DNA of 64,000 nucleotides from Caulobacter sp. 602-2 (GCF_011043625.1 NZ_JAAKGT010000004.1:248001-312000), one strand, 5' to 3'. Counted from the stretch's first letter, positions 13,970-22,603 are shown. Program-made: numbers and translations. The notes: generated by a model not told the origin, from the letters alone.

Positions 13970-15574
13970 ATGCGCGCCTTCGCCCTTCTTCTCGATCGCC
14001 TGTCGCTGACGGCTTCGCGCAACGCCAAGCTGACCCTGATCGAGGATTTCCTGCGCAGAACCCCGGACCCCGACCGTGGCTACGCCCTGGCGGCCCTGAC
14101 CGGCGCCCTGTCGTTCGACGCGGCCAAGCCGGCCTTCATCAGGAAGGCGGTCGAGGCGCGGATGGACGCGCAGCTTTTCGCCTGGTCCTACGACTATGTC
14201 GGCGACCTGGCCGAAACCGTCGCCCTGGTCTGGCCCGCGCGGCCCGGCGCCAATCGCGAGCCGGAGCTTTCGGAGGTGGTCGAGGCGCTGAAGGCGACCT
14301 CTCGCGCCCAGGCGCAGGCGCTGATCGAGGGCTGGCTCGACGCGCTGGACGCCGACGGCCGATGGGCGCTGCTCAAGCTGATGACCGGGGGCTTGCGGGT
14401 CGGCGTCTCCTCGCGCCTGACCAAGCAGGCCTGCGCCAACCTGGGCGGCGTGCCGATCGGCGAGATCGAGGAGGTCTGGCATGCGATCGAGCCGCCCTAC
14501 GGCGATCTCTTCGCCTGGCTGGAGGGGCGGTCGGCCCGACCCTCGCCCGACGCTCCGGGCCGCTTCCGGCCGGTGATGCTGGCCCAGGCCATCGACGAGA
14601 CCGTGGACTTCGAAAAGCTCGATCCCGCCGACTACGCCGCCGAATGGAAGTGGGACGGCATCCGCGTCCAGGCCGTCAGCGAGCGCGGCGAGCGGCGGCT
14701 CTACACCCGCACCGGCGACGACATCTCGGCGACCTTTCCCGACGTGCTCGAAGCGCTGGACTTCGAGGGCGCTCTGGACGGCGAACTGCTGGTGATGCGG
14801 GACGGGGCGATCGCCAGCTTCGGCGACCTGCAGCAGCGGCTGAACCGCAAGACGGTGGATGGCAAGCTGATGGCCGCTCATCCGGCGGGGATCCGGGCCT
14901 ATGACCTGCTGCTCGACGGATTGGAGGATCTTCGGAGCCTGCCCTTCGCCGCGCGTCGCGAGCGGCTGGAGGCCTTCGTCGGGCGGCTGTCGACGGCGCG
15001 CATCGACCTGTCGCCCCTGCAGCCGTTCGCCTCTTGGGAAGCGCTGGCCGCCCTGCGCGCCGCGCCGCCGGCGGGCGATCCGGCCGTCGCCGAGGGCCTG
15101 ATGCTCAAGCGCTGGGACAGCGCCTACGAGCCCGGCCGTCCCAAGGGGCCGTGGTTCAAGTGGAAGCGCGATCCGCATCTGGTCGACGCGGTCCTGATGT
15201 ACGCCCAGCGCGGGCACGGCAAGCGGTCGAGCTTCTATTCGGACTACACGTTCGGCGTCTGGCGCGAGGACGAGGCCGGCGAGCGCAGGCTGACCCCCGT
15301 CGGCAAGGCCTATTTCGGCTTCACCGACGAGGAATTGAAGCAGATCGACAAGTTCGTCCGCGACAACACCGTCGAGCGGTTCGGGCCGGTGCGGTCGGTG
15401 CGGGCGGACCTGGAGTTCGGCCTCGTCTTCGAGGTGGCCTTCGAGGGCCTGCAGCGCTCCACCCGGCACAAGTCGGGCGTGGCCATGCGCTTTCCCCGCA
15501 TCAACCGCATCCGCTGGGACAAGCCCGCCCGCGAGGCCGACGAGCTGTCGACCCTGGAGCGGATGCTGGACTAG
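13970..15574 (+). CDS. ATP-dependent DNA ligase
   Basis: 534 residues. N-terminal DNA-binding region (about 1-190), adenylation domain with the active-site lysine motif EWKWDGIR (Lys227) and downstream nucleotidyltransferase motifs (DGELLVMRDG, FDLL-like AYDLLLDG, EGLMLKRWDSAYEPGRPKGPWFKWKRDP), then an OB-fold (about 400-534). It seals DNA nicks using ATP. This is the bacterial LigB-type enzyme that belongs with the MBL exonuclease and the Lhr helicase in a repair module. It starts at ATG 13970, 95 bases from the thioesterase gene; it shares no operon with the exonuclease here. Confidence 0.92.
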   Translation: MRAFALLLDRLSLTASRNAKLTLIEDFLRRTPDPDRGYALAALTGALSFDAAKPAFIRKAVEARMDAQLFAWSYDYVGDLAETVALVWPARPGANREPELSEVVEALKATSRAQAQALIEGWLDALDADGRWALLKLMTGGLRVGVSSRLTKQACANLGGVPIGEIEEVWHAIEPPYGDLFAWLEGRSARPSPDAPGRFRPVMLAQAIDETVDFEKLDPADYAAEWKWDGIRVQAVSERGERRLYTRTGDDISATFPDVLEALDFEGALDGELLVMRDGAIASFGDLQQRLNRKTVDGKLMAAHPAGIRAYDLLLDGLEDLRSLPFAARRERLEAFVGRLSTARIDLSPLQPFASWEALAALRAAPPAGDPAVAEGLMLKRWDSAYEPGRPKGPWFKWKRDPHLVDAVLMYAQRGHGKRSSFYSDYTFGVWREDEAGERRLTPVGKAYFGFTDEELKQIDKFVRDNTVERFGPVRSVRADLEFGLVFEVAFEGLQRSTRHKSGVAMRFPRINRIRWDKPAREADELSTLERMLD

Positions 15575-15586
15575 CGGCTCAGAAGG

Positions 15587-16858
15587 TCAGTGGGCCATGT
15601 CCGGCGCGCCGCCGCCGTGGCCGGTCTGGAACAGCCTGCCCTTCTCGGTGACCAGCACGGCGATCAGGCCGGCCAGACCGAAGCCGAAGAAGCCCAGGGT
15701 CAGCGGGCCGACGGTGCCGTCGAACAGCTGCCCGATCAGGAAGCCGCCCAGGGCGCCGCCGATCGTGGTGATGAAGCCTTGCAGCGAGGCCGCCGCGCCG
15801 GCGATGTGACCCAGCGGCTCCATGGCGATGGCTCCGAAGTTCGACATGACCAGGCCAAAGCAGAACATCATGCCGCCCTGCAGCAGGGCGAAGGTCCACA
15901 CCGTCTCGTGCTGGGTGTGGGCGACGATCGCATGCACCCCGGCGAAGGCGATGAAGCCCAGCAGCGCCGCGTGCGAGACCTTGCGCATGCCCAGGCGTTC
16001 GACGATGCGGGCGTTGACCAGCGAGGCCAGGGCGATGCCGCCGGCGATCCCGGCGAAGATGATCGTGAACCACTCGCCCGCGCCCAGGGCGTCGACGAAG
16101 ACCTGCTGGGCCGAGTTGATGAAGCCGAACAGGCCCGCCAGCACCAGGGTGGCGGCGATGGTGTAGCCCATGGCGACGCGGTCGGTGAGGGCGGTGCGGA
16201 AGGCGCCCAGGATGGCCCCGGGCGAGATCGGCGTGCGGTCTTCCGGATGCAGGGTCTCGGGCAGCTTCAGCGCCGTCCAGGCGATCACGGCCGCGCCGAA
16301 CACGGCCATGACGCCGAAGATCCAGCGCCACGGGGCGACCAGCACGATGGCCTGGCCGATCGACGGGGCGACGATGGGCACGGCCAGGAAGACGATGAAC
16401 GACAGCGACATCACCTGGGCCATGCGCCGGCCCGAATAGCAGTCGCGGACGATCGAGACCGACAGCACCCGGGTGGCGGCGGCGCCGACTCCGGTCAGGG
16501 CGCGGGCGACCAGCAGCATCTCGAACGAGGTGGTCAGGGCGCAGGCCAGGCTGAACAGCACGTAGAGGGCCAGGCCCGCCAGCAGCACCGGCTTGCGGCC
16601 ATAGCGGTCGGCCAGCGAGCCGTAGGCGATCTGGGCCGCGCCGAAGCCCAGCAGATAGGCGGTGATCACCCATTGGCGCTGGTTGTCGGCGGTGAGGCCG
16701 AGGCTGGCGCTGATCTGCGGCAGAGCCGGCAGCATGGAGTCGATGGCCAGGGCGTTGGTGGCCATCATCGCCGCGATCAGGGCCACGAACTGAGCAAAGC
16801 CCATGCCCGGATGGGGCGAGGTCTGCGGCGACGTGGTCTGCTGGGTGTCCCGGGGCAT
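15587..16858 (-). CDS. Bcr/CflA-type MFS multidrug efflux transporter
   Basis: 423 residues from the ATG at 16858 (MPRDTQQTTSP...). Twelve hydrophobic segments; the motifs of the DHA1 Bcr/CflA subfamily are present: IDSMLPALPQIS at TM1, WVITAYLLGFGAAQIAYGSLADRYGRKPVLLAGL (motif A), and LVARALTGVGAAATRVLSVSIVRDCY (motif B region). It should export drugs or metabolites by proton antiport in the inner membrane. It follows the MotA/MotB-like pair on the same strand but with a 106-base gap, so it is probably separate. Confidence 0.9.
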   Translation of the reverse strand: MPRDTQQTTSPQTSPHPGMGFAQFVALIAAMMATNALAIDSMLPALPQISASLGLTADNQRQWVITAYLLGFGAAQIAYGSLADRYGRKPVLLAGLALYVLFSLACALTTSFEMLLVARALTGVGAAATRVLSVSIVRDCYSGRRMAQVMSLSFIVFLAVPIVAPSIGQAIVLVAPWRWIFGVMAVFGAAVIAWTALKLPETLHPEDRTPISPGAILGAFRTALTDRVAMGYTIAATLVLAGLFGFINSAQQVFVDALGAGEWFTIIFAGIAGGIALASLVNARIVERLGMRKVSHAALLGFIAFAGVHAIVAHTQHETVWTFALLQGGMMFCFGLVMSNFGAIAMEPLGHIAGAAASLQGFITTIGGALGGFLIGQLFDGTVGPLTLGFFGFGLAGLIAVLVTEKGRLFQTGHGGGAPDMAH

Positions 16859-16964
16859 GACGCGTTCCTTCTCCGGCCGTGGACGCGCGAGGCGCCGGCC
16901 GGCGCGAAACGCTACGCGCGGCATATAGGCCGATGGGACCCGCGCGCCAACCGCGCGGGGCCGC

Positions 16965-17846
16965 TTACTGGGCCATCTGGAACTGGATGCTCACCGTCTG
17001 CCCCTCGCCGACCTGCGAGGCGCCTTCCTGCGACTGGCCGACGCTGGCCACGCGCAGCAGGGGCTGCGAGCCGGGCTGGTTGGCCGGGGCGTTGCGCAGG
17101 GCGCCGAGCACCGGCTGGGCCCCGGTCAGGGCCTGGTGGAAGGCGGCCGAGCGGGCCAGGGCCAGGGCGGCGGCCTTCTGGCCCTCGGCGGTGAAGGCGT
17201 CGAGATTGGTCTGGCTGACCACGTTGACCAGGGCCAGCCTGGCCTCGCCTTCCGGGCAGGTGGTCGAGGTCGAGCCGCCGTACGACAGGCAGGGCAGGCG
17301 CTTGGCCAGCGAGGCGGCGACGTCGCCGGCGATCTTGCGGCCGCCGGCCGACAGGGTCGACGTGCCCGGCTCGAACAGGACGTCGGCCGAGAACGACAGG
17401 GCGCCGCCCGAGGTGTCGCCCGCCAGCGGGGCGCCGGCGTCGCGCAGGTCGGCGTCCAGGAAGCCCATCAGGGTCTTATGGGCGTCGCTGGCGGCGATCG
17501 CCAGGCCCGAGGCCTTGGTCGGCGGCGCATAGGAGAAGCAGCGGCGATCGCTTCCGGTCCCGCCGATCACGGTTTCGGGCACGCACAGCACCCGGGCCTT
17601 CTCGTCGACCTCGACGGTGGCGTCGCGCGGGGTCAGGGCCGTGGCGGTCTGCAGCAGCGCGGCGGTCGCGGGGTGCTTGGCCTCGGTCAGCGCCTTGGTC
17701 GACTGCCGGAACTGCAGCGCGAAGTAGCTCAGCATGATGATGAAGATGAAGATCACCCCCACCATCATGTCGGTCATCGAGACGTAGTAGCTTTCGCCTT
17801 CCTCGAGGTCGGGCGTGCGGCGCCGGCGGGCGCGGGCCAGGGCCAT
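16965..17846 (-). CDS. OmpA/MotB-like stator subunit, ZorB-like
   Basis: 293 residues. A basic N-terminus (ARARRRRTPDLEEGESYYVS) is followed by one membrane helix starting at MTDMMVGVIFIFIIMLSYF; Asp26 at its head is the expected proton- or ion-binding residue. A linker leads to a periplasmic OmpA-like part (ALSFSADVLFEPGTSTLSAGGRKIA... NLDAFTAEGQKAAALALARSAAF), predicted to bind peptidoglycan. This architecture matches MotB and the Zorya subunit ZorB. The start overlaps the upstream channel gene stop, so both are made together. No Zorya effector genes follow. Function could be an ion-driven motor; defence, envelope or other use is unproven. Confidence 0.8.
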   Translation of the reverse strand: MALARARRRRTPDLEEGESYYVSMTDMMVGVIFIFIIMLSYFALQFRQSTKALTEAKHPATAALLQTATALTPRDATVEVDEKARVLCVPETVIGGTGSDRRCFSYAPPTKASGLAIAASDAHKTLMGFLDADLRDAGAPLAGDTSGGALSFSADVLFEPGTSTLSAGGRKIAGDVAASLAKRLPCLSYGGSTSTTCPEGEARLALVNVVSQTNLDAFTAEGQKAAALALARSAAFHQALTGAQPVLGALRNAPANQPGSQPLLRVASVGQSQEGASQVGEGQTVSIQFQMAQ

Positions 17847-18613
17847 CAGGCCAGGCCCGGCGCGGCGGGCTGGACCTTGGGGGCGCTCGCCAGGGCCGCT
17901 TCGATGCGCGCCAGCACCGCCAGCTGCTCCAGCATCACCTTTTCAGGCGGGGCGAAACGCACGCAGCCGTCGAGCAGGGCGAAGAAATGGGCCTCGTAGG
18001 CCTCGATCGCCTTGCGGCGGCGGCGCGCCACGAGGCGCAGGACGATCGAGCCCAGCACGCCGGCGATCGAGGTCCAGAACTTGGTGGCGGCCACGGCCAG
18101 CAGGCCCATCAGCGCGGTCTGCATGCCCGCGCCGCCCTGGCGCTGCATGGCGTCGACCGCCTCGGTCAGGGCCGCGACGATGCCCATGAAGGTGATGACC
18201 AGGCCGATGGCGACCAGCAGGTTGGCCCACCATTCCAGGGTGCGGGCCGGTCCGTCGGCATGCTCGAAGGCGTCGGCGGCGTGGATCGACGAGGCCAGCC
18301 GTCCGTCGGCGGTCTCGGCCAGCTGGCCGCGATAGGTGGCCCAGCCCAGCTCCAGGGTGGGATAGGCCGCGCCGCCCAGGCGCTTGTCGAGAGTCGGGAA
18401 GGCCTCGGCGAAGGCCTGCTGCGGGTCGGAGCCGCGCAGTTCGGCCAGCAGGTCGGCGCGCCGCTGAAGGTCGTCCTTCAGCGGCCCGAACTCGAAGTGG
18501 CCCGAGTGGAAGATCAGTCCAATGGCCAGCGCCAGGATGGCGCCCGCCATGATCAGAGCCGCGCTGGGCGCGCTGAAGACCGAAACGACGAAGCTGGTGA
18601 CCGGATCGTGCAT
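17846..18613 (-). CDS. MotA/TolQ/ExbB-type channel subunit, ZorA-like
   Basis: 255 residues from ATG 18613, which has a ribosome-binding site (AGAAGG, 5 bases upstream); a GTG at 18646 is a weaker option. Hydrophobic helices at about 17-36, 130-150 and 170-190. The segment TLEWWANLLVAIGLVITFMGIVAALTEAV and the later ATKFWTSIAGVLGSIVLRLVARRRRKAIE match the MotA/TolQ proton channel core and resemble ZorA. It lacks the very long cytoplasmic coiled-coil tail of true ZorA proteins. Forms a pair with the MotB-like gene downstream (one-base overlap). Confidence 0.78.
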   Translation of the reverse strand: MHDPVTSFVVSVFSAPSAALIMAGAILALAIGLIFHSGHFEFGPLKDDLQRRADLLAELRGSDPQQAFAEAFPTLDKRLGGAAYPTLELGWATYRGQLAETADGRLASSIHAADAFEHADGPARTLEWWANLLVAIGLVITFMGIVAALTEAVDAMQRQGGAGMQTALMGLLAVAATKFWTSIAGVLGSIVLRLVARRRRKAIEAYEAHFFALLDGCVRFAPPEKVMLEQLAVLARIEAALASAPKVQPAAPGLA

Positions 18614-18680
18614 GCGGGCCTTCTGGCAGGGACTGGCGCGGCGCACAATGCCAGAAGTTGAGGCTTCAATGAGGCGAAGC

Positions 18681-19841
18681 TCAGCCGTTGAAGCCCCGGA
18701 TGGCGTCGATGATCACCGCCTGGTCGTCGGCCGCCAGGTAGGGGTGCATCGGCAGGGCCAGCACCGTCTCGGCCTTGGCCTCGGTGACCGGCAGGCCGCC
18801 TTCGCCGCGGGGGAAGGCCGCGTACGGCGCCTGCACGTGCATGGGCACCGGATAGTAGACGGCGGTCGGCACGCCCTTGGCCTTGAGGTGGGCGGCCAGG
18901 CCGTCGCGGTTCTCGTGCTCGATGACGTACTGGGCCCAGACCGAGACGCCGCCGTCGATCACCTTGGGCGTGGCCAGCACGGCGCCGGCCAGGCCTTGCG
19001 CATAGCGGTCGGCGACCGCCTGGCGCAGCTCGATCTCCTCGGCGAAGATCGCCAGCTTCTCGATCAGGATCGCCGCCTGGATGGTGTCGAGGCGCGAGTT
19101 CATGCCGATGCGGGTGTTGAGGTACTTGGGGTCGTGGTCGAAGGTCTTGCCGGCTAGGTCGGGGCCGACGGCCTTGCCGTGGACGCGGTAGCTGTCCATC
19201 AGGTCCCAGAGCACGGCGTCGTTGGTCAGCACCGCGCCGCCGTCGCCGTAGCAGCCCAGTGGCTTGGCCGGGAAGAAGCTGGTGGTGGCGACGTCGGCCC
19301 AGTGCAGCGGATGCTTGCCGTCCAGGGTGCAGCCGAAGCCCTGGGCGCTGTCGGCGATCAGCTTGAGGCCTTCGCGGTCGCAGATGGCCTTGATGGCCGG
19401 ATAGTCGGCGGGCTGGCCGAACAGGTCGACGGCGATGACGACCTTGGGGGTCAGTTCGCCCTTGGCCTTCACGCCGGCGATGGCGGCTTCCAGCTTGGCC
19501 GGGTCGAGATTGTAGGTGCCCTCCAGCACGTCGACGAACACCGGCGTGGCGCCCGTCCACGGCACGACCTCAGGCGTCGCGGCGAAGGTGAAGGAGGGGC
19601 AGAACACCGCGTCGCCCGCGCCGATCCCCCAGGCCATCAGCGGCAGGGCGATGGCGTCGGTGCCGTTGGCGCAGGACAGGGCGAGCTTGGCCTGGCCGAA
19701 GGCGGCCAGCTGGCTCTCGAACGTGCGGACCTGCGGACCCATGACATAGGCGCCGCTGTCCAGCACGGCGGCGATCGCCGCGTCGATCTTGTCGCGGATC
19801 CGGCGCTGCTGCGCGGCGAGGTCGATGAAGGGCATGCTCAT
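18681..19841 (-). CDS. DegT/DnrJ/EryC1/StrS sugar aminotransferase
   Basis: 386 residues. A PLP fold type I enzyme that transfers an amino group to a keto-sugar nucleotide. The catalytic Lys193 lies in TTSFFPAKPLGCYGDGGA, and SCANGTDAIALPLMAWGIGAGDAVFCPSFTF and DSAQGFG are family hallmarks. The N-terminus MSMPFIDLAAQQRRIRDKIDAAIAAVL resembles WbpE/UDP-2-acetamido-3-keto-glucuronate aminotransferases, but the sugar is not certain. It stands alone, upstream of a repeat-rich gap. Products probably feed O-antigen or envelope glycan synthesis. Confidence 0.88.
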   Translation of the reverse strand: MSMPFIDLAAQQRRIRDKIDAAIAAVLDSGAYVMGPQVRTFESQLAAFGQAKLALSCANGTDAIALPLMAWGIGAGDAVFCPSFTFAATPEVVPWTGATPVFVDVLEGTYNLDPAKLEAAIAGVKAKGELTPKVVIAVDLFGQPADYPAIKAICDREGLKLIADSAQGFGCTLDGKHPLHWADVATTSFFPAKPLGCYGDGGAVLTNDAVLWDLMDSYRVHGKAVGPDLAGKTFDHDPKYLNTRIGMNSRLDTIQAAILIEKLAIFAEEIELRQAVADRYAQGLAGAVLATPKVIDGGVSVWAQYVIEHENRDGLAAHLKAKGVPTAVYYPVPMHVQAPYAAFPRGEGGLPVTEAKAETVLALPMHPYLAADDQAVIIDAIRGFNG

Positions 19842-20188
19842 GGGCGCGGCTCTTAGAGTTCAAAGGCGGCGGTTTCGAGCCAATTGATGTAACCGACTGT
19901 TTCTCCGCTGTCTGTCGGAAGCCCCCTCCGACCCTCCGTCCAAGATGCTCCCCCTGAAGGGGGAGCTGTCGGCGAAGCCGACTGAGGGGGAAGGAACTTC
20001 CCACGTCGGCGTACGGCTTAGGCTCATCAGGAACTTCCCCCTCCGGCCCTCCGGGCCACCTCCCCCTTTAGGGGGAGGGTCTTTGGCGGCGGACCTCCCC
20101 CTGTGGAGGAGGATGGATCCACCGGGACGGAACGAACCTTGGCCGGGCGTCGTTGACCGGCCGGCGCGGGGGCGCCATCGAGAGTTTC
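19842..20188. other. Gene-free gap with palindromic repeats and stress promoter
   Basis: No protein-coding gene was identified. It holds several copies of a CCCCCTGAAGGGGGAG / GTCGGCGAAGCCGAC / TGAGGGGGA family (about 19918-20095) in both orientations, and an EcfG-type promoter (20129-20154) for the mscS gene. The repeat resembles, but is not identical to, the elements at 6335-6486. Confidence 0.6.
20129..20154 (+). promoter_or_regulatory. EcfG/SigT-type stress promoter for MscS channel
   Basis: GGAAC (20129-20133), 17 bases, CGTT (20151-20154), with the ATG at 20189 only 34 bases away. It exactly matches the alphaproteobacterial stress consensus. Mechanosensitive channels protect against osmotic downshock, so sigma-factor control is biologically sensible. 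Confidence 0.7.
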
Positions 20189-21172
20189 ATGAGCAAGCCG
20201 ACCGTCGTACCGCAAGACCTTTCCCTGCCGTCCATCGCCAACATCAAGGCCGACGAGACCATGTTCGGGCATTTCCTGGATTGGCTGGGCAAGATCGCCG
20301 TCAACCTGGTGGTCGCCGCGATCATCCTGATCGTCACCTTCTGGGCGGCCGGCTGGCTGGCGGGGGTGGCCAGGCGAGCGCTGGGCCGCGTGCATCGCAC
20401 CAATCCCGACCCGACGTTGGAAAGCTTCGTCTCCTCGCTGGTGCGCTACGCCATCGTCGCCATCGGCCTGGTGGCGGTGCTGCAGCAGCTGGGCGTGCAG
20501 GCCACCTCGATCATCGCCGTGCTGGGCGCGGCCTCGCTGGCCATCGGCCTGGCCCTGCAGGGGGCGCTGTCGAACGTGGCGGCCGGGGTGATGATCCTGC
20601 TGTTTCGCCCCTACCGCGTCGGCGACGTCATCGAGACGGCCACCCGCCAGGGCACGGTGAAGTCGCTTGACCTGCTGTTCACCGAGATCGCCACGCCCGA
20701 CAACGTCAAGGTGATGATCCCCAACAGCAAGGTGTTCGGCGACGTCATCCTCAACTACTCGACCCACCGCACCCGCCGCGCCGACGTGCTGTTCAAGGTG
20801 CCGCTGAAGACCGACCTCGTCCTGGTGCTGCAGAAGATGCGCGAGCGGGCCGAGAACGATCCGCGGGTGCGCAAGGACCCGGCCCCGATGATCGAGGTCA
20901 CCGACCTGTCGGAGGTGTTCGCCCAGGCCGCCATCCGCGTCTGGACCGCCAAGGAGGACCACGGCCCGGTCAGGACCGACCTGATGCTGGCCGCCCACCT
21001 GTGGGCCGAGGACCCGAACCGCGAACTGCCGCCGCCCCGGGCCTCGAAGGCCCCGGACCCGTCGCCGGCCATGCCCGGCGACAAGGACCATCACCTGTTC
21101 AAGTTGCGAGCGCCGAGGAAAGGTCGGAAATCAGGTCCGAGCAGTCCTCAATCCCCACCGAAAGCCGGATGA
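20189..21172 (+). CDS. Small-conductance mechanosensitive channel (MscS family)
   Basis: 327 residues from ATG 20189. Two to three membrane helices (about 30-55, 68-95, 100-130), the last with the MscS pore pattern AVLGAASLAIGLALQGALSNVAAGVMILLFRPYRVGDVIET. A beta domain and cytoplasmic vestibule follow (VKVMIPNSKVFGDVILNYSTHRTRRADV). It opens under membrane tension to release solutes. The C-terminus is proline- and basic-residue-rich and its last 74 bases overlap the 3' end of the convergent cystathionine lyase gene. An EcfG-type promoter precedes it. Confidence 0.9.
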   Translation: MSKPTVVPQDLSLPSIANIKADETMFGHFLDWLGKIAVNLVVAAIILIVTFWAAGWLAGVARRALGRVHRTNPDPTLESFVSSLVRYAIVAIGLVAVLQQLGVQATSIIAVLGAASLAIGLALQGALSNVAAGVMILLFRPYRVGDVIETATRQGTVKSLDLLFTEIATPDNVKVMIPNSKVFGDVILNYSTHRTRRADVLFKVPLKTDLVLVLQKMRERAENDPRVRKDPAPMIEVTDLSEVFAQAAIRVWTAKEDHGPVRTDLMLAAHLWAEDPNRELPPPRASKAPDPSPAMPGDKDHHLFKLRAPRKGRKSGPSSPQSPPKAG

Positions 21173-22274
21173 GGGTGTCGCTGATCCCCAGCGCCTTGCG
21201 CTGATCGGCGGGGATCGAGGCGTGGGTCATGATCGCCGGATGCTCGATCAGGCTCTCGACCCCGCCCAGGCTTTCGGCCAGCGTGAACAGGCGCGTGCGC
21301 TCCAGCATCCGCCGCGCGGTCGCCTCGTCGCCCTTCAGCTCGACCGAGATGATCCCGCCGAAGCCGCCGTGCATCTGGCGACGGGCCAGGTCGTGTTGGG
21401 GATGGGTCTCCAGGCCCGGATAGATCACCCGTTCGACGTCCTTGCGGGTGGCCAGCCACCGGGCGATCTCCAGCGCGCTGTCGCAGGCCCGCTGCATGCG
21501 CAGCGCCAGGGTCTTGACCCCGCGCAGGGCGAGGAAGCTGTCGAACGGCCCCAGCACCGCGCCGACGGCGTTCTGCAGGAACTTCAGCTTGTCGATCAGC
21601 TCGGGATTGTCGCCGACCACGGCCACGCCCGCGACCACGTCGGAGTGGCCGTTCAGGTACTTGGTGGCCGAGTGCATGACGATGTCGAAGCCCAGCTCCA
21701 GCGGCCGCTGGACGAAGGGGCTGGCGAAGGTGTTGTCGGCGACGGTGATCAGGCCGCGCCGCCTGGCCAGGGCCGCGATGGCCTCAAGGTCGGCCAGGCG
21801 CAGCATCGGGTTGGTCGGGGTCTCGACCCAGATCATCTTGGTCTCGGGGCGGATGGCCGCCTCGATCGCCGAGACGTCGCCCATGTCGACGAAGCTGAAG
21901 GTCAGGCCGGCCGAGCGCTTGCGCACCTTGTCGAACAGCCGGAACGAGCCGCCGTAGAGGTCGTCGCTGGCGATCACGTGGGCGCCGCTGTCGAGGATCT
22001 CCAGGATCGTCGAGGCCGCCGCCAGGCCCGAGGCGAAGGCGAAGCCGGCGGTCCCGCTCTCCAGGTCGGCGATAGCGCGCTCGAAGGCGAAGCGGGTGGG
22101 GTTCTGGCTGCGGCTGTACTCGAAGCCCTTGTGCTCGCCCGGGCTCGACTGGACGTAGGTCGAGGTGGCGTAGATCGGCACCATCACCGCGCCGGTGGTC
22201 GGATCGGGAAACTGGCCGCCGTGGATCGCGCGGGTGGCGAAGGCCAGGCGGTTCTTGCCGGGGATGTCGGTCAT
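21099..22274 (-). CDS. Cystathionine gamma-lyase/synthase family PLP enzyme
   Basis: 391 residues, the normal length. Catalytic Lys205 is in HSATKYLNGHSDVVAG; the PLP-binding YSRSQNPTRFAFERAIADLESG and SDDLYGGSFRLF blocks also match. It cleaves cystathionine to cysteine, or makes it (gamma-synthase); the neighbouring cystathionine beta-synthase suggests the reverse transsulfuration direction (methionine to cysteine). The start ATG overlaps the stop of the ParE-like toxin gene (ATGA). The 3' end overlaps the convergent mscS gene by 74 bases. Confidence 0.9.
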   Translation of the reverse strand: MTDIPGKNRLAFATRAIHGGQFPDPTTGAVMVPIYATSTYVQSSPGEHKGFEYSRSQNPTRFAFERAIADLESGTAGFAFASGLAAASTILEILDSGAHVIASDDLYGGSFRLFDKVRKRSAGLTFSFVDMGDVSAIEAAIRPETKMIWVETPTNPMLRLADLEAIAALARRRGLITVADNTFASPFVQRPLELGFDIVMHSATKYLNGHSDVVAGVAVVGDNPELIDKLKFLQNAVGAVLGPFDSFLALRGVKTLALRMQRACDSALEIARWLATRKDVERVIYPGLETHPQHDLARRQMHGGFGGIISVELKGDEATARRMLERTRLFTLAESLGGVESLIEHPAIMTHASIPADQRKALGISDTLIRLSVGIEDCSDLISDLSSALAT

Positions 22275-22603
22275 GAAGTCTCTGGGCGTTGTGGCGATGG
22301 AAGGTCGCGCAACAAGTTCGGAAGATCTTGTGCGCCATGCAGAACGCGAGCGATCAACACCGGCTGGGCGCTGGCGTCATAGATCGCGAGATAGGGATGA
22401 TCGCGAACCGCGGCCAGTCGGAAGGGCGGGCCGATGATCTGCGGGCGCTCGAAACCGCTTTCAGGATACTCGCCCAGCCGCACGGCGAGTTCGCGCACCA
22501 GAGCCTGAAACCGCCTTGCCGCCCGCGGACTGTCGGCGGCGATCCTCAACATCGCCGCCGCGACGTCTCGCTGGGCGCGCCGTGTGAGTTGCGCGGGTTT
22601 CAC
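22271..22603 (-). CDS. RelE/ParE-family toxin
   Basis: 110 residues, GTG start coupled by a four-base overlap (GTGA) to the antitoxin gene. It has the ParE layout: N-terminal alanine-rich helices (LTRRAQRDVAAAMLRIAADSPRAARRFQALVRELAVRLGEYPESG) and a beta sheet with YLAIYDASAQPVLIARVLHGAQDL. ParE toxins inhibit DNA gyrase; RelE toxins cut mRNA. Which applies is unclear. Its stop overlaps the start of the cystathionine lyase gene, so it is inserted into a metabolic operon. Confidence 0.82.
   Translation of the reverse strand: MKPAQLTRRAQRDVAAAMLRIAADSPRAARRFQALVRELAVRLGEYPESGFERPQIIGPPFRLAAVRDHPYLAIYDASAQPVLIARVLHGAQDLPNLLRDLPSPQRPETS

Noticed and set aside
15590..17194. Long plus-strand frame opposite the efflux pump and MotB-like gene
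   Set aside because: Gly/Arg/Asp-rich, no motif, and opposite two well-supported genes.
16965..18613. A complete Zorya defence system
   Set aside because: Only the ZorA/ZorB-like subunits are seen; the flanking genes are an efflux pump and a sugar aminotransferase, and the channel lacks the long tail.
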